The notes: generated by a model not told the origin, from the sequence alone. A stretch of DNA of 6,062 bases from Micrococcales bacterium (GCA_003157445.1 PMJN01000060.1:1-6062), one strand, 5' to 3'. Numbered from the stretch's first letter, positions 1 through 5,590 are shown. Numbers and translations are program-made.

Positions 1-245
1 GGCTCGGTGCGATCGCGGGCACGGCTGCGGCCTTCATCGGCGCTATGCTGGCCGGCGTTGCAGGGGTCGTGAGCCCGCTGGTCGGCGTACTCGGCGGAAA
101 CGCACGCGCCATGTGCCTGGTCATGATCACCAGCGCGAGCGCGGCACTGCTGATTCTCGCGACCGCCACACCTGCCTATCGCCGTGGGGGCTGGCGGCAA
201 CTCGAGGGCTTGTCAGCACCGCCAGCAGGTAGCCGCCGCGCGTAG
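1..245 (+). CDS. MFS drug-efflux transporter, C-terminal end (partial; Bcr/CflA-like)
   Basis: Reading from base 3, 80 codons run to a TAG at 243-245; the start lies outside the window. The visible part has two hydrophobic segments: about residues 3-30, which include FIGAMLAGVAGVVSPLVG, and about 36-56, which include MCLVMITSASAALLILA. They are joined by a short GGNARA turn and followed by a basic, soluble tail (AYRRGGWRQ). This is the pattern of the last two helices of Major Facilitator Superfamily exporters. The AGTAAAFIGAMLAG helix with a Val-Leu-Gly-Gly loop resembles the Bcr/CflA drug-proton antiporter group, which expels drugs or metabolites across the inner membrane using the proton gradient. 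Substrate cannot be judged. The last codons (from base 221) are built from the left arm of a long inverted repeat, so the tail may be extended beyond the family's usual end. The gene converges on the methyltransferase gene. MFS membership is likely; the subfamily is tentative. Confidence 0.72.
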   Translation, partial: LGAIAGTAAAFIGAMLAGVAGVVSPLVGVLGGNARAMCLVMITSASAALLILATATPAYRRGGWRQLEGLSAPPAGSRRA

Positions 246-297
246 AACCAACTCGCGCCTGACCAACGCCATGAGCGGCGGCTACCTGCGCGCTGGC
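221..297. repeat. Inverted repeat between convergent genes (possible bidirectional terminator)
   Basis: GCAGGTAGCCGCCGC at 225-239 is the exact reverse complement of 275-289, a 15-bp perfect stem with a 35-nt loop. After a 4-nt bulge (290-293) the stem continues with GCCA (221-224) pairing TGGC (294-297). It spans the last codons and stop of the MFS gene and ends just before the stop of the methyltransferase gene (303-305), where a bidirectional terminator or transcription barrier would be expected. There is no T-run on either side and the loop is long, so it is not a classical intrinsic terminator. Confidence 0.6.
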
Positions 298-302
298 TGC
301 AG

Positions 303-1142
303 TCAGAACAACTCAGGAAGCAGCTGGGCCAGTGGTCGCGCGTCGACTTCCGCCGAAGGACGCGACAAGTAAAGCTCCGCGTGGTAGAAACCGTCCGCCT
401 CCTTGCCTGCCGGGTCGACCCCACGGGACCGGACCTGCGAGACCGCCCATTGCTGCTCCTGCGGCCCTGTGAACCGGCGCTGGGGAAAGGTCCGGGTCGC
501 CCGTTCGGTGTGTAACCCGTGCGTGCGCAGTGTCTCGGCGATCCTCTGGTAGTCGTATGTCCGCAAACAGAATGCGGCCACCCAGACCGAACCCGAAGTC
601 ACCTCGAGTAACCGGTCGAAGGTCCGGTGGGTCACGTATCCGACGCCACCGGTTGTCGTGATGAGGCTGACGTCGGACAACTGTGCGATCAGCTGTGGGG
701 AAGGATCGTTGAGCTCGAGGTTCTCCACGATGCCAGCGTCCAGTGCCCCGGTGGCTACGGCGTAGTCGACGGCGTGGCGGGCTACGTCCAGGCCGACGAC
801 GTGTGGCGCACCGGGTCGGTGGTGTTCGAGCAGGAGATGCTGATCTGCTGCGGCCAGCTGCTCGGAGGAGAGGGGCGCGGTGGCAGGGTCGCGGTAGTGC
901 GCGTAGATGTCCCCTATGTCTAGATCGGTCTTCAGCAAGGTGGCAACGACGCCATAGGAGCAACAGAGGTCCAGGATCTTGGGCCGGTGATTGTCGTCAG
1001 CTGCGTGCATCCTCAGGAGCTGTGCGAACACGTCTGCTCCGTGCTGGGGGATGGTGTAGTCCAACTGCTCGAGCGTCGAGAAATACGCCCGTGGATCGGG
1101 CTGGTCGTAGATGGCGTCGAAGTCGGCTTTTTGGAGCGTCAT
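303..1142 (-). CDS. Class I SAM-dependent methyltransferase
   Basis: A 279-aa soluble protein with the Rossmann-type methyltransferase layout. Motif I, KILDLCCSYGVVATLL (residues 55-70), is the SAM-binding loop in a Cys-Cys-Ser-Tyr-Gly variant of the usual DxGxG. GLDVARHAVDYAV (117-129) supplies the acidic residue (Asp119) expected to contact the SAM ribose. LSDVSLITTTGGVGYVTHRTF (155-175) is the motif IV strand and following loop. It matches a family of actinobacterial class I methyltransferases of about this length that also carry the N-terminal YDQPDPRAYF (12-21) and C-terminal DPAGKEADGFYHAELYLSRP (243-262) blocks. The acceptor substrate is unknown. The ATG at 1142 is preferred over one at 1190 because the family begins near it and a purine-rich AGAGAGA (1151-1157) lies 8 nt upstream. 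It is the downstream neighbour, on the same strand, of the PBP-like remnant (132-nt gap) and is otherwise alone. It looks intact. Confidence 0.85.
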   Translation of the reverse strand: MTLQKADFDAIYDQPDPRAYFSTLEQLDYTIPQHGADVFAQLLRMHAADDNHRPKILDLCCSYGVVATLLKTDLDIGDIYAHYRDPATAPLSSEQLAAADQHLLLEHHRPGAPHVVGLDVARHAVDYAVATGALDAGIVENLELNDPSPQLIAQLSDVSLITTTGGVGYVTHRTFDRLLEVTSGSVWVAAFCLRTYDYQRIAETLRTHGLHTERATRTFPQRRFTGPQEQQWAVSQVRSRGVDPAGKEADGFYHAELYLSRPSAEVDARPLAQLLPELF

Positions 1143-1274
1143 GAATTGTTTCTCTCTAGTAGGTGTCAGAGGAACGGGCATTAACGACACTCGTCGCTGC
1201 AGGGCAGTACACGTTCACATGGTTCGCGCATGACTCCGGTGGTCTCGCCCGGCTACAGGTGACAGGAGAGGATT

Positions 1275-1649
1275 TTACGGCACTGTGGCAGGGGGCGCTG
1301 CCGTCTTGGTGGGGGTTGTTGTCGTTGGCAAGGGCGCTGGCTGAGTGAGCCCAGGTTGCGCGGTCATCGGTTGGACCGAAAGCGGCTCGGCCGGCAGGGC
1401 ATGCATGGCCGTGTTCATGAGGTCTTTGGCGGCCAACATCACCGAGGCCTGCGGCAGCGAGGACGCAGCCATCGTTGTTGGCAGGGCGTCGAACAGGGAG
1501 CTGCCCGCATTCACCGCGGCGCCCGCCGCCGCTGCAACGGGAATGGCCAGGCCCGAGGTCAGAACCTCCATCGCCGCGCCAAGAACCAACAGCTGAACCA
1601 GTAGAGCCGTCACGACGCGCATCCGGCGCCACCATGTGACCGAGCCCAT
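1275..1649 (-). pseudogene. Internally deleted class A penicillin-binding protein (anchor plus Pro-rich tail)
   Basis: A 124-aa ORF. Residues 1-12 are basic (WWRRMR), 13-48 are hydrophobic (membrane anchor or signal), then FDALPTTMAASSLPQASVML (53-72) follows. In actinobacterial class A PBPs the same kind of stalk (F-x-x-LP ... LPQ-x-S-x-xLAADG) leads into the GT51 glycosyltransferase domain. Here, exactly after MLAA (residue 74, near base 1427), it jumps to KDLMNTAMHALPAEPL and a Pro/Thr tail (95-124) ending PPATVP. The join resembles the end of a transpeptidase domain plus the Pro-rich tail that such PBPs often carry, as if several hundred codons had been removed in frame. The polymerase and transpeptidase active sites are absent, so it cannot build peptidoglycan. 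A second ATG at codon 10 has GGTGG upstream and could be the true start. The alternative is a genuine small secreted Ala/Pro-rich protein. The family assignment rests on recognition of the stalk. Confidence 0.5.
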
Positions 1650-1686
1650 GGCACGCGCCTGCTTCCCGAACCCACCAACGTCATTG

Positions 1687-1718
1687 TCTCAGGGTCACAG
1701 TCGGCCCTGATCCTGAGA
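1687..1718. promoter_or_regulatory. Dyad in the divergent intergenic region 1650-1903
   Basis: TCTCAGG (1687-1693) and CCTGAGA (1712-1718) are perfect inverted 7-mers, with AGGG and CCCT nested between them. They lie in the 254-nt gap between the divergently oriented PBP-like remnant and the rhomboid-like gene. This is a reasonable place for an operator or leader hairpin, but no regulator is encoded nearby and I could not place a convincing -10/-35 pair. I see nothing else in this gap except the Shine-Dalgarno sequence before 1904. Confidence 0.25.
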
Positions 1719-1892
1719 AGCCCTGCACATACCGGGAACTGCCTGCCACCGGCGAGATTCATCTGGGTAGGCGGTGCGTCGCCGGATGGCCGGGCTTACA
1801 GCCGATTGTCAGGATCCGTCGAGGTACATCCCAGGCAGGGTCGCCATGCTGTCTTTGCTGCATCTCCGACCTTCGTCATCGGGAGCGGCAAC

Positions 1893-1898
1893 AGGAGG
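1893..1898 (+). promoter_or_regulatory. Shine-Dalgarno AGGAGG of the rhomboid-like gene
   Basis: A full consensus AGGAGG. It lies 5 nt before the ATG at 1904 but only 2 nt before the overlapping GTG at 1901, so the ATG is the better start. Confidence 0.75.
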
Positions 1899-1903
1899 CA
1901 GTG

Positions 1904-2824
1904 ATGACCGCGACGTTCACCGACAGCTCAGCGGTCATCGCCCCAGCACCCGGCACTACCCGCCGTCATGCTCTCACTAGTCCCCTCACCCACTGGCCCA
2001 GTATCCTGCGCACTCTGGTTCGCCAAGCGCCGGCAACTGCCGCCTACCTCGCGGGATTGGTGGTCACCACCGCCACACTCGCTAGCAGCAGTCCGCACGC
2101 CGTGCACTGGCTGGTCGCCAGCGCTTCCACGAACCTTCACAACATGACCATTGACCCGCTGCGCGTGCTGGTCATCTCAGCGTTCTGGGTGCCGTCCACT
2201 GCATGGATCTGGCTGCTGGCTCCGCTGATGGTAGCGGTCATGGCCCCGGCCGAACGGTTGCTGGGCACCGGGCGCACTATGTTGATCTTCGCAACCGGCC
2301 ACCTCGGGGCCACGGCGCTGACGGTCGCGGCGATCGGCGTTGGTGTCGATCGTGGTCTGCTTCCTCACAGCCTTGCCTACGCGCTCGACGTTGGACCCAG
2401 CTACGGTCTGGTCGCTCTCGCAGCCGTGCTCGCAACACGGCTACCGGCCCGACGTACGCGCCGTGCCGCTATCGCGGCGCTCCTGTTCGGGCTCGCAACA
2501 GCGGTCATCATCGGTGGCGACTTCACCGATGCGGGCCACCTGATAGCGGCATTGATCGGACTCGCGCTGAGTCGCATCGTGACCGGCACGGCGCGCGTTG
2601 CACGCGAACCCGGGAAGTCCCATGGCGGAACGAACGTCTGTCTGCCTTCAGTGCCGGCTGGCAGGAAGTCATCAGGGCCTCGCTTGCTGCGCTGCGGGTA
2701 TGCCCGATGCCCGAGCATGATCCATGCGACCGGATCTCGGCACGACCGAGTCTTGACGCGACCGGCTCTTGACTATGAGCGTGCGTCTTTGGGATCTGTG
2801 CGTGTCCCCGTCAGTCAACGATGA
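1904..2824 (+). CDS. Rhomboid-like six-helix membrane protein with an atypical C-terminal extension
   Basis: 306 aa from the ATG. After a 40-residue polar N-terminus, hydrophobic segments lie at about residues 43-62, 87-113, 125-146, 159-177, 187-203 and 209-225: six membrane helices. The order and motifs match mycobacterial rhomboid-like proteins: STNLHNMTIDPLRVLVISAFW after helix 1, PAERLLGTGR after helix 2, GHLGAT in helix 3, LDVGPSYG at the start of helix 4 and FTDAGHLIAALIGLALS in helix 6. Rhomboids are intramembrane serine proteases using a Ser in a GxS motif of helix 4 and a His in helix 6. Here GPSYG places Ser166 and DAGH places His212 in equivalent positions, so activity is possible but unproven. 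Residues from about 238 onward (GTNVCLPSV to VPVSQR) are not hydrophobic, contain CGYARC, have poor codon periodicity and run through tandem 16-bp repeats. The normal end is probably near residue 235, and a lost stop may have added about 65 residues. No partner gene is adjacent. Confidence 0.75.
   Translation: MTATFTDSSAVIAPAPGTTRRHALTSPLTHWPSILRTLVRQAPATAAYLAGLVVTTATLASSSPHAVHWLVASASTNLHNMTIDPLRVLVISAFWVPSTAWIWLLAPLMVAVMAPAERLLGTGRTMLIFATGHLGATALTVAAIGVGVDRGLLPHSLAYALDVGPSYGLVALAAVLATRLPARRTRRAAIAALLFGLATAVIIGGDFTDAGHLIAALIGLALSRIVTGTARVAREPGKSHGGTNVCLPSVPAGRKSSGPRLLRCGYARCPSMIHATGSRHDRVLTRPALDYERASLGSVRVPVSQR
2727..2774 (+). repeat. Three tandem imperfect 16-bp repeats
   Basis: Units begin at 2727, 2743 and 2759: CGACCGGATCTCGGCA, CGACCGAGTCTTGACG and CGACCGGCTCTTGACT. 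Units 2 and 3 match at 13 of 16 bases; units 1 and 2 match at 11 of 16. They lie head to tail without gaps near the 3' end of the rhomboid-like ORF. Because 16 is not a multiple of 3, the repeat is not a protein repeat and looks like a DNA-level duplication. This supports the view that the ORF's C-terminal extension is former non-coding DNA. Confidence 0.6.
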
Positions 2825-3370
2825 CCGGCGCATCCAAAGCTGAGCCTCGCTGAGGCGTAGACCATCGATTGTCAACCGGTGAAATCCTGTCAGGTCTGCT
2901 GATGACTGGACGGCTTGTGCCTCGCGGGCGCATAGCAAGAAACGTGGGTGCCCGCCGAGCTTGGCGGATCAAGGGGACCAACCAGAGGGCGGCGTCGTGA
3001 ACCGTGACAGCCGCTGTCGCATTGAGTGCTCCCGAAGCGGCGGCACCTCACATCAGCACCACAGATGACGCCGCCGAAAACGAGCTGGGCCGCCCACATC
3101 AACGCCCAATGACATTGGCCACCTCTTTCACCAGCGCCCGAGCACCAGCAGAGAGGATCAAAGCTGGGGATCAGTGCCAATTGACCAGCATTGCCGGCAG
3201 TTGCGTTAGCATTGCGCACTCCGGCTGACGGCAGGCCCACCGCGGCACCGCAATGGCCGAACAGCGACCTTCACCACCAACAGGGCCCGGCAGAAGCCAC
3301 ACCCGTTCGACGCTCGACTGCCAGGCTGCGGCTTGCGGGCACGGTGTGCTGGGACGAGAGGCATGCGAAC
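2825..3370. other. 546-nt stretch without a convincing gene
   Basis: All frames are short, or open without a ribosome binding site or family resemblance. On the minus strand around 2935-3160 one frame reads like a hydrophobic protein (ALVKEVANVIG, then GALNATAAVTVHDAALW), but two stops interrupt it, so a decayed gene is possible. A small GCCTC/GAGGC hairpin near 2844 has no T-run. Confidence 0.35.
3356..3361 (+). promoter_or_regulatory. Shine-Dalgarno GAGAGG before the 82-aa ORF
   Basis: GAGAGG lies 9 nt before the ATG at 3371. It is the main argument for that start over an upstream in-frame start at 3191. Confidence 0.45.
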
Positions 3371-3619
3371 ATGACGAACCCACGCAAACCCCAAGAGAAC
3401 CTGACCGCCGCGGCCCACGACCCCCGCGGAGACGGTATTCCAACTGACATCAGTGTGAGCCCCGACGTGTCGCGGGTCAGCCCGCGATCGCCCGCGGGTC
3501 AGCGCGGTGTGCCCCCGGTGGCCTGGTCGCTGGCTTCACGCACTGCCAGCCTCGCAGCGCCAGCTGCAACATTCGGGGCGCGTCGGGGTGCTACCACCCC
3601 GGCCAACGGCGTCCGCTAA
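3371..3619 (+). CDS. Unrecognised 82-aa protein
   Basis: A small ORF from ATG 3371 (GAGAGG 9 nt upstream) to TAA 3617-3619. The N-terminal part (MTNPRKPQENLTAAAHDPRG, then DGIPTDISVSPDVSRVSPRS) is polar and has the high third-position GC of real genes here. From about residue 50 (VAWSLASRTASLAAPAATFG) the composition becomes Ala/Arg-rich and periodicity weakens. One reading is a truncated larger gene: a cytoplasmic N-terminal leader followed by VPPVAWSLA at the start of a first membrane helix, with the remainder lost by frameshift or deletion. The other is a genuine small protein, because the stop is followed with no gap by a hairpin. Codons 34-46 contain direct repeats CGCGGGTCAGC at 3471-3481 and 3493-3503. 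No family is recognised and no function is proposed. Confidence 0.4.
   Translation: MTNPRKPQENLTAAAHDPRGDGIPTDISVSPDVSRVSPRSPAGQRGVPPVAWSLASRTASLAAPAATFGARRGATTPANGVR
3471..3507 (+). repeat. 11-bp direct repeats forming two GC-rich hairpins
   Basis: CGCGGGTCAGC occurs at 3471-3481 and 3493-3503. The first copy folds as CGCGGG-TCAG-CCCGCG (3471-3486), the second as CCGCG-GGTCAG-CGCGG (3492-3507). Both present TCAG in the loop. They lie inside the 82-aa ORF and could be a simple duplication or an RNA structure. Confidence 0.4.
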
Positions 3620-3638
3620 GGGTTCGGTTACCGGACCC
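3620..3638 (+). terminator. Hairpin directly after the 82-aa ORF stop
   Basis: GGGTTCGG (3620-3627), loop TTA, CCGGACCC (3631-3638): an 8-bp stem whose only non-Watson-Crick pair is U-G when read as plus-strand RNA. It begins the base after the TAA. It is followed by GATACGTTT rather than a proper T-run, so it would be a weak intrinsic terminator of the actinobacterial kind. Confidence 0.45.
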
Positions 3639-3646
3639 GATACGTT

Positions 3647-3694
3647 TGCTGGGGTGAGCCAGGGAGCTGTCGAGCTCACTGGTTCACTCCAGCG
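3647..3694 (+). terminator. Long second hairpin (22-nt arms, GTCG loop)
   Basis: Arms 3647-3668 and 3673-3694 pair over 22 positions: 18 Watson-Crick pairs, three G-U pairs (3647/3694, 3653/3688, 3658/3683) and one G-A mismatch (3663/3678), closed by a GTCG tetraloop. All three wobbles are G-U on the plus strand and would be A-C mismatches on the minus strand, so the structure favours plus-strand RNA. It starts 8 nt after the first hairpin. A tandem terminator or a structured small RNA are both possible. A T-run is absent. Confidence 0.45.
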
Positions 3695-3768
3695 TTGATC
3701 CGATCCGCTCAGCGTTGTCTTCTCCGCGCGGGCCTGGACCCCATGTCTGGTATCGGCCGTGTCCTGGC

Positions 3769-3844
3769 TTAGTGGTCGTGCAGCATTGCGTAGTCGGCGG
3801 CGCCCTCAGGAGAGTCCTGCCGCACGAACCCGTCCAGTATTCTC
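3769..3844 (-). pseudogene. Orphan C-terminal coding-like tail next to the IS30 remnant
   Basis: Minus-strand frame ending in TAA at 3769-3771 reads ILDGF followed by FVRQDSPEGAADYAMLHDH (sharing the F), which looks like a natural protein C-terminus in composition and codon use. Upstream the frame soon meets a stop inside the IS30 remnant, whose own frame loses its resemblance at about 3836. The simplest explanation is that an IS30 copy or a rearrangement joined here to the last codons of a lost gene. I do not recognise the family, and the segment is short enough to be chance. Confidence 0.25.
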
Positions 3845-4160
3845 ACTGGTGCCGCCCTGCCACGGGGCATGCGGGTCGCAGAAGTAGATAGTCATGTCGG
3901 TGGTCATTCGCACCTGTTTCCAGTCGCCTATCTCCACGCACTGGTTCCCGGTCAGCGACCCGCGTAGTGCCGCCGGCAAAGTCTGGATCTTCGCGGCCAG
4001 CGCCAATGCGACCCGGGCCGGCTTGTAGCCATCGGGCAGATGCACCAACATCGTGTAGCCCGTGGTGCGTTCCACCACGTTGCCTGCACAAGGTGGCGTC
4101 GTGACAATGCCATGCAGCCGACGAAGAGATGATGACCAGCGCGCCGTTCGAGCCCGGCAA
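3836..4160 (-). pseudogene. IS30-family transposase, decayed C-terminal half
   Basis: From about 4078 to 3836 one frame gives VVERTTGYTMLVHLPDGYKP, then ALAAKIQTLPAALRGSLTGN, WKQVRMTTDMTIYFCDPHAP and finally GGTSENT. This is the core of the IS30 DDE integrase domain, which cuts and joins element ends. The family's usual SLTWDQG, holding the second catalytic Asp, reads SLTGNQC here: the codon at 3944-3946 is AAC (Asn). The third acidic residue survives in SENT. Just upstream, in another frame (4160 downward), LPGSNGALVIISSS aligns by position with the family's PGHWEGDLIIG, with Ala replacing the first Asp and a short insertion before VVERTT. The usual NGLLRQYFPKGT block after SENT is absent. 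With two catalytic residues changed, a frameshift and both ends missing, it is a dead fragment. It is on the opposite strand to the N-terminal IS30 remnant at 5622. Confidence 0.75.
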
Positions 4161-4525
4161 CTCCTCAGACTTCGAGCCGGTCTTCTGCTAGCCAGCCATC
4201 CACGTGAGGTGCAGAATCCCCGTGAGTCTGTCGGGCCCTGTCGCAGTAGCGAAACGGTCAGCGATGCGCCAGAGAGTGCAACCGAAGGAGTCAGCATTCA
4301 CCGCAGGGGTCGCCTTGTGACACAACGCGTGCTGTATGCCGAAGAGATGAGTACGGCACGACGCGCTGATATTCCTCGCCGAGGACGCCCAAGCTGACAT
4401 CGCCCAGGCGAGCCAGACGTAGTCTCAGAGAACCACCCCGGGGCTTGGACAGGCTCCTTTTCGGGAGCCCGTCGGCGATGTACGCGACCCTGCGCGCCCG
4501 TCGGCATCCGCCACCTCGTGACGGG
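4161..4525. other. 365-nt gap with no supported gene
   Basis: No frame has family resemblance or a ribosome binding site. A few minus-strand residues just above 4160 (LAEDRL) might continue the IS30 remnant. Downstream of the hydrolase gene there is one hairpin at 4448-4473, listed separately, and a CCCCGGGG palindrome at 4436-4443. Confidence 0.4.
4448..4473 (-). terminator. Hairpin downstream of the hydrolase gene
   Basis: GGCTCC (4452-4457) pairs with GGAGCC (4464-4469) across a 6-nt loop, extended by GAC/GTC after one mismatch. It starts about 50 nt after the hydrolase stop, reading on the minus strand. No T-run follows, so it is only a candidate terminator. Confidence 0.35.
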
Positions 4526-5320
4526 TCAACGACGCAGCTGCGCGGCCAAGAACGCCAGGACCCGGTCGAGGGCGACCTTCGTCGGATGCCCCGGCTCGTC
4601 GACGAGGGAGACCGTGAGCACCGCGTGCGCCGACGGCGCGATGCCGGCCGCGTTGCCCGGCGACGAGTCGATCTCGATCCCCTCGAAGGATGGCCCGAGC
4701 GTCGTCCGTAAGGTCTCGAACCGCTCCGGCGGGCAACCCCGGTCATTGGTGAACCGGAGCCCGAGCACGCGAAGGTCTTCATTGGCTCGTGTCGTGATCG
4801 TGGAGAGGTCTTCGTCATCCAGACCCAGGGCGGCACGGCCACGCTCCCCGATCGGCGCGGGCATGGCTGGCTGGCTCATGACGGACGCAATGACCGACGG
4901 CTCGAGCGCTGTGGCCAATGCGAATCCTCCGGTGAAGCACATTCCGACCACACCGACCCCGGGACCGCCACACTCATGGGAGGCCGACGCTGCGAGTGCC
5001 CGAAGCCACCCGACGACAGGGCTCGTGCGGTCGGCCAGTTTCGTGAACTCACGCGCCACGCAGACCCGCAGGACCGATCGCACGATCTCGCGGCCGGTCG
5101 CCGGGGCTGCGGGCCTGCCGAACAGGGAGGGCAGGTAGACGGTGTACCCCGCGGCGATGAGCCGCCGGGCGAAGTCGATGACGCCCGGATGCAGGCCGGG
5201 AATCTCGTGGAGCACGAGAACCGCCGGCCCCGAACCACCCCGGAAGACCTCGTATGTGCGCCGGTCGTGCGTGAAGTCGTAGGCCTGGAACTCCGGGCCG
5301 ATCTGCTTGCTGAGGCTCAT
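4526..5320 (-). CDS. Dienelactone hydrolase family protein
   Basis: A 264-aa alpha/beta hydrolase, close to the usual DLH-family length. Members hydrolyse esters and lactones; the founding enzyme opens dienelactone in chloroaromatic breakdown, using a Cys-His-Asp triad. Visible elements in order: AVLVLHEIPGLHPGVIDFAR (33-52), whose HEIPG supplies Glu39, like the Glu that tunes the DLH nucleophile; AAGYTVYLPSLFG (56-68); VGMCFTGGFALATA (125-138), the nucleophile elbow with Cys128 and Thr in place of the second usual Gly; LRVLGLRFTNDRGCPPERF (183-201), with Asp193 as the likely acid; and AHAVLTVSLVDEPGHP (231-246), with His232 as the likely base. No signal peptide, so cytoplasmic. The ATG at 5320 has AGGGAG (5329-5334) 8 nt upstream. 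The frame stays open to 5623, but that extension has no family resemblance. The gene stands alone between two IS30 remnants, so context gives no substrate. It appears intact. Confidence 0.88.
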   Translation of the reverse strand: MSLSKQIGPEFQAYDFTHDRRTYEVFRGGSGPAVLVLHEIPGLHPGVIDFARRLIAAGYTVYLPSLFGRPAAPATGREIVRSVLRVCVAREFTKLADRTSPVVGWLRALAASASHECGGPGVGVVGMCFTGGFALATALEPSVIASVMSQPAMPAPIGERGRAALGLDDEDLSTITTRANEDLRVLGLRFTNDRGCPPERFETLRTTLGPSFEGIEIDSSPGNAAGIAPSAHAVLTVSLVDEPGHPTKVALDRVLAFLAAQLRR

Positions 5321-5590
5321 ACCGACTGCTCCCTGTCCACGGTCCACCCAGCATGGTCGTGGCCGCCCCCCACCGCAATGGCCAGCAGAAGGCCACAAGC
5401 GGAGCACCCGAGTGCACCGGTCCAATTGCCGAACGGTCAACGGACGCATCTTTGTCGCGTTCCTCAGCTCCGACTGGCGCTGATCGGATCTTTCGTTTGG
5501 GCATCCTTGTGGTGATCGTCTTGTGCCCCCCCCAACTGGCTGCGGGCTTGGTGAGGCTCCGGTGAGCGTTCCGTGGGTTCTTTCGGTGAT
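5321..5590. other. 270-nt stretch upstream of the hydrolase gene
   Basis: It must carry the hydrolase promoter on the minus strand, but no -10/-35 pair stands out. It contains the hydrolase ribosome binding site (AGGGAG, 5329-5334) and a run of eight C at 5526-5533. Open frames here on both strands look like shadows. Confidence 0.35.

Noticed and set aside
1143..1190. Earlier methyltransferase start at 1190
   Set aside because: Adds 16 residues without resemblance; the ATG at 1142 has a better-placed purine-rich site.
1163..1348. 61-codon plus-strand ORF with a protein-like start
   Set aside because: Overlaps the 3' end of the PBP-like remnant in antisense and the methyltransferase leader; no ribosome binding site.
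2203..2772. 189-codon plus-strand ORF overlapping the rhomboid-like gene
   Set aside because: Arg/Ser-rich frame shadow of a high-GC membrane protein gene.
3680..3694. GGTTCACTCC resembling a tRNA T-arm
   Set aside because: No acceptor, anticodon or D-arm can be folded around it; it is one arm of the long hairpin.
4188..4400. 70-codon minus-strand ORF ahead of the IS30 remnant
   Set aside because: No ribosome binding site and no recognisable similarity; not the missing IS30 middle part as far as I can see.
4291..4842. 183-codon minus-strand ORF
   Set aside because: Shadow frame of the hydrolase's 3' half that runs on into the gap; Arg/Ser-rich.
4518..5138. 206-codon plus-strand ORF
   Set aside because: Antisense shadow of the dienelactone hydrolase gene; Arg/Ser-rich, with no family resemblance.
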